From: Sphingomonas canadensis
GTDB taxonomy: Bacteria > Pseudomonadota > Alphaproteobacteria > Sphingomonadales > Sphingomonadaceae
NCBI RefSeq assembly: GCF_026013525.1
Contig: NZ_JAPDRA010000015.1
Location: 1 to 57,869, forward strand
Direction of reading: 5' to 3'
Length of the DNA: 57,869 bases
The number at the start of each line of letters is the position of its first letter. Position 1 is the first letter of the stretch. Under the pieces are notes generated by a model, which saw only the letters and a list, made by a program, of their open reading frames with translations, had not been told where the DNA came from and ran no database searches. Position numbers and translations under genes: made by a program. Shown piece after piece: positions 49,073 to 55,208 of the stretch.

Positions 49073-50065
49073 ATGGCGGAAATCGTACTGGGAATCGGCA
49101 CCAGCCACGGGCCGATGCTCGTCACCGAAACCGAAATCTGGGGCGCGCGCGTACCCAATGACAAGGTGAGCGTCCACGCATGGCGCAACGGCGACTGGAC
49201 CTATGACCAACTGGTCGAGGCGCGCGCCGGTGAAGGGCTCGCCGCCCAGATCACGCGCGAGGTGTGGGATGAGCGCCAGGCCCGCTGCCAGGCCAATATC
49301 GAGCAGCTAGCCGATATCTTCGCGGATGCGCGCGTCGATATCGCGGTGATCGTCGGCAACGATCAGAACGAGATCTACCGCAACAGCCTGAACCCCGCCT
49401 TCGCGGTCCATTACGGCGATACGATCACCAATTACGAGTTCACGCCCGAGCGGATGAAGGAAGTCCCGCCGGGGGTGGAAAAGTCGCTGCCGGGCTATAT
49501 CCCCGCGGGCGGCGCCGAATATCCGGGCTGTCCCGAACTCGCGCTCAGGATCATCGGCCAGGCGATCGCGGACGAGTTCGACGTGGCGGCGATGAACGCG
49601 ATGCCGCGGCCGGAAACGCCGCATGCCTGGGGCTTCGTCTACCGCCGCATCATGCGCGACAATCCCTGCCCCAGCGTGATGGTGACGGTGAACACCTTCT
49701 TCCCGCCCAACCAGCCCACGGTGCGGCGCTGCTACAAGTTCGGCCAGTCGATCCTTCAGGCGATACGCGAGTGGGACAGCGACAAGCGCGTCGCGCTGAT
49801 CGCCAGCGGCGGGCTGACCCATTTCGTCATCGACGAAGCGGTGGACCGCACCTTCCTGGACGGGCTCGCCAACAAGCAGTTCGAGCCGGTGTTCGCGCTG
49901 GGCGAGGACATCTTCCGCGACGGCACGTCGGAGATGAAGAACTGGGTTCCCGTCGCCGGCGCCATGGCGCAGCTCGGGCTGGAGCCGCATGTGATGGACT
50001 ATATCCCCTGCTATCGCAGCGAGGCGGGCACCGGGAACGCGATGGGCTTCGTCTACTGGCGCTGA
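49073..50065 (+). CDS. Class III extradiol ring-cleavage dioxygenase (LigB superfamily)
   Basis: A 330-residue LigB-superfamily protein. The first iron His is H12 in LGIGTSHGPML, as in LigB. The next motif, NDH in LigB (His61), reads GNDQNE here (Q98). A catalytic-type His is H250 in GGLTHF and the Glu ligand is E287 in GTSEMKNW. It would open a dihydroxylated aromatic ring next to one hydroxyl with Fe(II) and O2. There is no separate LigA-like small subunit visible. It is divergent from the flavin monooxygenase, which may supply its catechol. Length and N-terminus resemble LigZ-like enzymes, but substrate is unassigned. Confidence 0.83.
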   Translation: MAEIVLGIGTSHGPMLVTETEIWGARVPNDKVSVHAWRNGDWTYDQLVEARAGEGLAAQITREVWDERQARCQANIEQLADIFADARVDIAVIVGNDQNEIYRNSLNPAFAVHYGDTITNYEFTPERMKEVPPGVEKSLPGYIPAGGAEYPGCPELALRIIGQAIADEFDVAAMNAMPRPETPHAWGFVYRRIMRDNPCPSVMVTVNTFFPPNQPTVRRCYKFGQSILQAIREWDSDKRVALIASGGLTHFVIDEAVDRTFLDGLANKQFEPVFALGEDIFRDGTSEMKNWVPVAGAMAQLGLEPHVMDYIPCYRSEAGTGNAMGFVYWR

Positions 50066-50110
50066 GCCTCGCGCGCCCTCCGCGCAGGGGCGTCGCCAGC
50101 GCGATTTCCA

Positions 50111-50130
50111 GCCGGGTGGAATCACCCGGC
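50111..50130. terminator. Hairpin between extradiol dioxygenase and small convergent gene
   Basis: GCCGGGTG (50111-50118) pairs with CACCCGGC (50123-50130), loop GAAT. It lies between convergent stops. There is no U-run immediately after it on the plus strand. Confidence 0.45.
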
Positions 50131-50199
50131 GGCCCGGAAATCACGGCAGACACGAAAAAATGGAGCGGCGATCCGGTGCAACCGGACCGAAAGCCGTTC

Positions 50200-50493
50200 C
50201 TAGACCAGCGCCCCGCGCAGCGCCGCGGCGGCCTCGGCCGGCTTGCCCTCCATGCCCACCAGATCGTGCGCGCGATGGATGGCGTCGCGCATCTGGCGGA
50301 GCTGGGCCGCGTCGCGCAGCCCGTCCGGATCGCCCGCGCGCAACGCGATGTCCACCAGCCGCCACAGCTCGTCCAGCTCGCTCTCGCGATAGATGAATTG
50401 CTCGTCCGTCCGGGATCGCTGGATCCGGTCCACCAGCGTCTGGATGGTCAGGTCCGACATGTTCTCGATGGGCAGGATACTGTCGAGGTCCAA
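50200..50493 (-). CDS. Small helical protein, unknown
   Basis: A 97-residue acidic, helical protein (DRIQRSRTDEQFIYRESE, AQLRQMRDAIHRAHDLVG). A TTG start at 50493 is preferred because GGAGG stands six bases before it; ATG at 50460 has only a weak site. It is divergent from the LigXa-like oxygenase, sharing its regulatory gap. No family is recognised; a small accessory or regulatory subunit is possible. Confidence 0.55.
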   Translation of the reverse strand: MDLDSILPIENMSDLTIQTLVDRIQRSRTDEQFIYRESELDELWRLVDIALRAGDPDGLRDAAQLRQMRDAIHRAHDLVGMEGKPAEAAAALRGALV

Positions 50494-50552
50494 CGAATGC
50501 CTCCGGGTAAGGAATTTTGCGGATAGGTAGTGACTCTTGGCGAGTAGCACGA

Positions 50553-50576
50553 TATTTATATTGTATCGTCTAACAA
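50553..50576 (+). promoter_or_regulatory. Operator upstream of LigXa-like oxygenase
   Basis: TCGTCTAACAA (50566-50576) fits TNGTNNNACNA exactly and is the reverse complement of the TTGTTAGACGA seen at 37242. The 13-bp-upstream copy TATTTATATTG is weak. It lies about 15 bp before the ATG. Confidence 0.52.
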
Positions 50577-50590
50577 AACAGGTGCGTCAA

Positions 50591-51856
50591 ATGCTCTCTC
50601 ACGAGGACAACGAGCTGCTCTGCCGGGTCGGCCCGGGGACTCCGATGGGTAATCTGATGCGGCGTTTCTGGATGCCCGCGCTGCTGACGCAGGAGCTGGA
50701 GGCCGACGGCAAGCCGGTGCGCATCCGCCTGCTCGGCGAGGATCTCGTCGCGTTCATGGACACCCAGGGCCGCATCGGCCTGCTCGACGAGCATTGCCCG
50801 CATCGCGGCACCTCTCTGGCGCTCGGCGCCAACGCCGATTGCGGTCTGCGCTGCCTGTTCCACGGATGGAAGTTCGACGTCACCGGCCAGTGCATCGACA
50901 CCCCGGCCGAGCCGGAGAATTCCAAGCTCGCCAAGGCGATGCGCGTGAAATCCTATCCCACCCGCGTCGCCGGCGGTATGGTGTGGACCTATATGGGCGA
51001 GAAGGAGAACGAGCCTCCCTTCCCCGCCTTCCCCTGGTTCGACATGCCGGAGGGTAGCTGCGAGGCGTTCAAGGTCATCTACGAGTGCAATTATTCCCAG
51101 GCGCTGGAAGGCGCGGTGGACAGCAGCCACGCCGGCATCCTGCACCGCTCCGTGCCCTGGGACCAGGAGGCCCGCTGGCCGCATGAGAAGGATCTGCGGC
51201 CCAAGCTGGAGATCGAGTTCACCCGCTACGGCATGCGCTATTGCGCGGTGCGCGAGGCGGGCGAGGGCAAGAAGAACGGCCGCATGACCCAGGTGCCGCT
51301 GCCCTTCTGGACCTTCATCCCGCCCGATGGCCCCACCGCGCCGGAGTTCCGCCGCAACCGCCGTCTCGTCAACGCCTTCGTGCCGCGCGACGACTATACC
51401 ACCTGGCACATCCAGTTCTTCTACGATCCGGGCCAGAAGATCGACCGCGCGCACCGCATGGCCGAAGCCAACACCCCGCATGACGAGAATTTCTTCAAGA
51501 CCAACGGAAAGTCGGTCTGGTACAACCAGGACCGTGCGATGATGAAGACCCAGAACCTGTCGGGGATCGTCGGCGTCGCGCTGGAGGATCATGCCGTCAG
51601 CGAGACGATGGGCGCGATCGCGGACCGGACCAAGGAGCATCTCGGCCGTTCGGACATGGCAGTCGTCGCCTTCCGCCGGATGATGCTGAAGGCGGTGCGC
51701 CAGCTCCAGGAAACGGGTACGCTGCCGCAGGCGGACCAGGGCGCGTTCGACTGGAACGAGATCACCGCCGAAACCTTCATCTTCCCGCCGGAGAAGAAGT
51801 GGCAGGAAATCCAGCCGCTGCCGGAGAAGCTCCAGCCGGTCGACGCGGCAGCCTGA
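50591..51856 (+). CDS. Rieske non-heme iron oxygenase 3, LigXa/phthalate-dioxygenase-like
   Basis: A 421-residue terminal oxygenase, longer than the VanA-like pair and resembling LigXa (5,5'-dehydrodivanillate O-demethylase) and phthalate 4,5-dioxygenase oxygenases. The Rieske ligands are C69/H71 in DEHCPHRGTS and C88/H91 in RCLFHGWKFD. The iron site lies in GAVDSSHAGILH. The N-terminal MLSHEDNELLCRVGPGTPMG is typical of this branch. The ATG at 50591 fits better than the upstream frame. A YCII protein, flavin reductase and others follow. Electron-transfer partners are not encoded in the window. Confidence 0.85.
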   Translation: MLSHEDNELLCRVGPGTPMGNLMRRFWMPALLTQELEADGKPVRIRLLGEDLVAFMDTQGRIGLLDEHCPHRGTSLALGANADCGLRCLFHGWKFDVTGQCIDTPAEPENSKLAKAMRVKSYPTRVAGGMVWTYMGEKENEPPFPAFPWFDMPEGSCEAFKVIYECNYSQALEGAVDSSHAGILHRSVPWDQEARWPHEKDLRPKLEIEFTRYGMRYCAVREAGEGKKNGRMTQVPLPFWTFIPPDGPTAPEFRRNRRLVNAFVPRDDYTTWHIQFFYDPGQKIDRAHRMAEANTPHDENFFKTNGKSVWYNQDRAMMKTQNLSGIVGVALEDHAVSETMGAIADRTKEHLGRSDMAVVAFRRMMLKAVRQLQETGTLPQADQGAFDWNEITAETFIFPPEKKWQEIQPLPEKLQPVDAAA

Positions 51857-51858
51857 TC

Positions 51859-52149
51859 GTGCCGCATTATCTTGTCGAATATCGCGAGCTCGGCAATCCG
51901 GCCGGGCGCGAGGCGCTGCGCGGCGACCATATCGCCTATCGCAAGGGGTTCGGGACGGCGATGCCGCTCACCGGCCCCCTGCTGGGCGACGACGATCAGC
52001 CGGTCGGCAGCGTGGTGATCATCGAGGCCGCCGACGCGACGGAGGCGGCCTCGCTCGCCAACGGCGATCCCTATGTCGCGGCGGGCGTGGTGGAGCTGGT
52101 GTCGGTGCGGCGCTATCGCATCGCCGCGATGAAACCGCCCCAGGCCTGA
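51859..52149 (+). CDS. YCII-related domain protein
   Basis: A 96-residue ferredoxin-like-fold protein of the YCII type (HYLVEYRELGNPAGREALRGDH, GSVVIIEAADATEAASLANGDPY). The GTG start at 51859 lies two bases after the oxygenase stop. Members with this fold assist or isomerise muconolactone-like or halogenated aromatics, but the active residues vary; a role close to the Rieske product is plausible, not shown. Confidence 0.68.
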   Translation: MPHYLVEYRELGNPAGREALRGDHIAYRKGFGTAMPLTGPLLGDDDQPVGSVVIIEAADATEAASLANGDPYVAAGVVELVSVRRYRIAAMKPPQA

Positions 52150-52166
52150 TCCCGGGCCGCCGCGCG

Positions 52167-52655
52167 ATGACCAGCTTCGATACCCGCGAGTTCCGCGACG
52201 CGCTCGGCCGCTTCGCGACCGGGGTGACGATCGTAACCACGGTCGATGCCCAGGGGCGGCGCTATGGCGTGACCGCCAACAGCTATAATTCGGTCTCGCT
52301 CGATCCGCCGCTGATCCTGTGGTCGCTCGCGCGCAGTTCGGGCTCGTTCGCCGCGTTCGAGGGCGCGCGCGCCTTCGCCGTGCATGTGCTGGGCCATGAC
52401 CAGCAGGATCTCGCCACCCGCTTCGCCGCGCGCGGGCAGGACAAGTTCGCCGGGCTGGACGTGATCGCGGGCCATGGCGGCGTCCCGCTGCTCACCGGCT
52501 GCGCGGCGCATTTCGAATGCGAGACCGCCGAGCGGTTCGAGGGCGGCGACCATCTGATCTTCCTGGGCCGCGTGGTGCGGTTCGAGCAGTGCGACAGCGA
52601 TCCGCTGATCTTTCATTCCGGCCGCTTCGCGCGCGTCGCGCCCGCGATTTTGTAA
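52167..52655 (+). CDS. Flavin reductase (HpaC/HsaB-like)
   Basis: A 162-residue NAD(P)H:flavin oxidoreductase with RDALGRFATGVTIVTTVDAQGR at the start, the flavin-binding GVTANSYNSVSLDPPLILWSLARSS, and a late GRVVRFEQCDSDPLIFHSGRFAR. This fold provides reduced FMN/FAD to a partner oxygenase, here most likely the acyl-CoA-dehydrogenase-fold protein at 47707, about 3.2 kb upstream on the other strand. It follows the YCII gene by 17 bp. Confidence 0.86.
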   Translation: MTSFDTREFRDALGRFATGVTIVTTVDAQGRRYGVTANSYNSVSLDPPLILWSLARSSGSFAAFEGARAFAVHVLGHDQQDLATRFAARGQDKFAGLDVIAGHGGVPLLTGCAAHFECETAERFEGGDHLIFLGRVVRFEQCDSDPLIFHSGRFARVAPAIL

Positions 52656-52656
52656 C

Positions 52657-52678
52657 CGCCGGGGCAACGGCCCCGGCG
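52657..52678. terminator. Hairpin after flavin reductase
   Basis: CGCCGGGGC (52657-52665) pairs with GCCCCGGCG (52670-52678), loop AACG, just after the stop codon. A second small hairpin CCGCAT/ATGCGG follows at 52693-52708. No clear U-run; probable transcript-end structure. Confidence 0.45.
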
Positions 52679-52759
52679 CCTGCGTATCATGGCCGCATCG
52701 TTATGCGGCGCAACGGCGAGACCGGCAGAGCCGGCCGCCCAGGCCAGGAGGGGTTCGAC

Positions 52760-53776
52760 ATGGGTCCACGCAAGCGCGCGATGGCGATGATGACGGGACT
52801 GTTGGGAGCGAGCTGCACCGGCCCGGCGGATACGCCCCCCGGCCCTCCCCCGCCGCCGGCCGCGGCGGAAACGCCGCTCGAATCGGTGACCAACTATGCC
52901 CGGCTGCTGATGGTCGAGCATAAGCCGCACACCGCCTTCGCCCGCTATTTCGCGCCCAATCTGATCCAGCACGATCCCTGGATCGGCGACGGCAGCGAGG
53001 GCGACCACGAATTCCTGGAGGCCCGGCGCGAGGCCGAGCCGGGCCAGCACGACGCGCTCGATCAATATGTCACCGTGATCCACACCATCCTGGCCGACGG
53101 CGATCTGGTGGCGATCAAGTCGCATGTCTTCACCAGCCCGGTCGATCCGGGCCGCGAGTTCGTGGACATGTGGCAGGTGAAGGACGGCAAGTTCATCGAG
53201 CATTGGGACGTCATCCAGCCGCTGCCCGTGGGCGGGGTGAACCCCCGCCCGGTGGGCTGCGGCGTCGGCCTGACCTATGCGGCGGCCAAGGCGGTGGGCG
53301 ATACCGTCGCCAACCCCGTCTGCGGCGCGCCGGACCGCAGCGTGGACAGCGCGGAATCGCGCCGCATCGTCCTCGCCTATATGGCGCTGGGCCAGCAGCC
53401 GGGGAAGATGGAGGAGGCGGTCAACACCTACCTCGCCGAGGATTTCGTCCAGCACAGCCCCAACATCCCGCCGGGGCGCGACGGGCTGATCGCCTATCTC
53501 GCCGCCCGCGGCGCGGCACGCAGCGCGGACAATCGCCGCTCGCACATCGCCCGGGTGATCGCGGACGGCGACATGGTGATGGTCCACCGCCGCGTCACCT
53601 CCGACAGCGATCCGCGCGGCATCGCCTATATCGATCTGTTCCGCCTGCGCGGCGGCAGGATCGCCGAGCATTGGGACGTGGTGCAGCCCATCCCCGAATT
53701 CAGCGTCTCCGGCCGGTCGATGGTCGATGGGCCGCTGGAGCCCGGCCGCTACAAGGGCGGGCCGAAACCCGAATAA
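52760..53776 (+). CDS. Exported tandem SnoaL-like protein 2
   Basis: A 338-residue paralogue of the protein at 19427. The short N-terminal signal ends near GASC (Cys about residue 19), a weak lipobox. The two SnoaL domains end in IEHWDVIQPLP and AEHWDVVQPIP. The linker again has two Cys (VGCGVGLT and NPVCGAPD). The AGGAGGGG site before 52760 sets the start. The gene is followed after 28 bp by the third MetE-like protein, so an exported ligand-binding or isomerising protein is again adjacent to an alkyl-transfer enzyme. Reaction unknown. Confidence 0.77.
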   Translation: MGPRKRAMAMMTGLLGASCTGPADTPPGPPPPPAAAETPLESVTNYARLLMVEHKPHTAFARYFAPNLIQHDPWIGDGSEGDHEFLEARREAEPGQHDALDQYVTVIHTILADGDLVAIKSHVFTSPVDPGREFVDMWQVKDGKFIEHWDVIQPLPVGGVNPRPVGCGVGLTYAAAKAVGDTVANPVCGAPDRSVDSAESRRIVLAYMALGQQPGKMEEAVNTYLAEDFVQHSPNIPPGRDGLIAYLAARGAARSADNRRSHIARVIADGDMVMVHRRVTSDSDPRGIAYIDLFRLRGGRIAEHWDVVQPIPEFSVSGRSMVDGPLEPGRYKGGPKPE

Positions 53777-53804
53777 CCCGCGACGACAGCAAGGAAGCGA
53801 ACCC

Positions 53805-54926
53805 ATGAGCAAGACGATCCGCGCCGATCAGGTCGGCAGCCTGTTGCGCCCCCAGGCGCTGCTCGACGCGCGCCGCGCGCATGAGGCGGGTGCGCTGGCC
53901 GATGCCGCGCTGCGCGAGGTGGAGGACGCGGCCATCCGCGACGCGCTGGCGCTACAGGCCGAGGCCGGGATCGAAGTGGTGAGCGACGGCGAATTCCGCC
54001 GATCCGCCTGGGGCAACGGCCTGATCGATTCGCTCACCGGCATGGGCACCGCAGCGCGCGCCTATGCCGAGCGTACCGGCGGCGCGCGGCGCTGGCAGGG
54101 CGAACATTCCGATCTGGCGCATGAATCGCTGCCCGAACGCAAGGTTGTCACCGGCAAGGTGGGCCTCTCCCGGCGCTTCGCCGCCGAAGAAGCGCGCTTC
54201 CTGGCCGCCAACGCCGGCCGGCCGTTCAAGATCACCATGCCCAGCCCGACGATGTTCAACCGGCTGTGGGACAAGGATTTGAGCAGCGGCACCTATCCGG
54301 ATGTCGATGCGCTGATGGAGGATCTGGTCGGCCTGTATCTGGAGGAGGTCGATGCGCTCCACGCGATCGGAGTTCCCTATCTCCAGCTCGATTCGCTGCG
54401 CTACATCGATACGATCGACGCGGTGGAGAAGGGCCAGATCGCCGCGGCCGACGCGCGCGACACCCTCGCCTCGCTCGTCGCGGTGGATAATCGCGTGCTC
54501 GGCCGGATGAAGCGCGCGGGCGTGACGCGCGGCGTCCATATCTGCCGCGGCAACCATCGCAGCGCCTGGGCGGTGACCGGCAGCTACGAAAGCGTCGCGG
54601 AGTTCCTGCTGGGCCAGGTCGACGCCGACCGCTTCCTGATGGAATTCGACAGCGAACGCGCGGGCGGGTTCGAGCCGCTGCGCTTCGTGCCGCGCGGGCG
54701 GATCGTCGTGCTGGGGCTGGTGACCACCAAGACCGGCGCGCTCGAAGACCCCGACGCGCTATGCCGCCGCATCGACGAGGCCGCGAAGATCGTGCCGCTT
54801 GAGGATCTGGCGATCAGCCCGCAATGCGGCTTCGCCTCGACCGAGCTCGGCAACCTGCTGACCGTCGACGAACAGAAACGCAAGCTCGCGCTGGTGGTCG
54901 AGGTCGCGCGGCGCGTCTGGGGCTAG
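53805..54926 (+). CDS. MetE C-terminal-domain protein 3 (YxjG/core-MetE-like)
   Basis: A 373-residue single-domain MetE relative of another branch than genes 16493 and 42346. The N-terminus SKTIRADQVGSLLRPQALLDAR, SDGEFRRSAWGNGLID and the zinc residues H245/C247 in VHICRGNHRSAW and C341 in SPQCGFAS resemble the YxjG/YxjH-type methionine-synthase-like proteins. Family members transfer methyl to a homocysteine-like thiol without folate polyglutamate or cobalamin in some cases. The start is ATG 53805 after AAGGAAGC. It ends 282 bp before the convergent TonB receptor 2 gene, with a strong terminator between. The methyl donor is unknown. Confidence 0.8.
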   Translation: MSKTIRADQVGSLLRPQALLDARRAHEAGALADAALREVEDAAIRDALALQAEAGIEVVSDGEFRRSAWGNGLIDSLTGMGTAARAYAERTGGARRWQGEHSDLAHESLPERKVVTGKVGLSRRFAAEEARFLAANAGRPFKITMPSPTMFNRLWDKDLSSGTYPDVDALMEDLVGLYLEEVDALHAIGVPYLQLDSLRYIDTIDAVEKGQIAAADARDTLASLVAVDNRVLGRMKRAGVTRGVHICRGNHRSAWAVTGSYESVAEFLLGQVDADRFLMEFDSERAGGFEPLRFVPRGRIVVLGLVTTKTGALEDPDALCRRIDEAAKIVPLEDLAISPQCGFASTELGNLLTVDEQKRKLALVVEVARRVWG

Positions 54927-55014
54927 CGCGTCGCGCCGCAAGCCTGAGCCGCGTTCTTCGGTAGCGCCGGGATGGCGGTCCCAGGACGGCGGCGCTGGCC
55001 CACCTCCATTTGAA

Positions 55015-55116
55015 TCACGCGAAGGCGCGGAGTGCGCGGAGAGGGTTTTGCCGCGATAGCGGCTCTCCATTTCCAGCACCGCCGCGCGCGGCCATTGAAT
55101 GCGCGCCTTCGCGTGA
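55015..55116. repeat. 15-bp perfect inverted repeat, REP-like
   Basis: TCACGCGAAGGCGCG (55015-55029) and CGCGCCTTCGCGTGA (55102-55116) are perfect inverted copies 72 bp apart. The gap 54927-55208 otherwise has no gene. The unit looks like an interspersed repeat used in many copies in such genomes, but I cannot count copies elsewhere. Confidence 0.5.
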
Positions 55117-55147
55117 AACATGAACGAAGCGCGGCCAACAACAAAAC

Positions 55148-55185
55148 GGGGCCTGGCTCACGCCGATGAGCCAGGCCCCTTTTTT
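55148..55185. terminator. Rho-independent, probably bidirectional terminator
   Basis: GGGGCCTGGCTC (55148-55159) pairs perfectly with GAGCCAGGCCCC (55168-55179), loop of eight bases, followed by T6 on the plus strand. On the minus strand the stem is followed by GTTTTGTTGTT. It serves the convergent ends of the MetE-like 3 and TonB receptor 2 genes. Confidence 0.85.
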
Positions 55186-55208
55186 GCGACCCGAATTGCG
55201 GGACGGGA

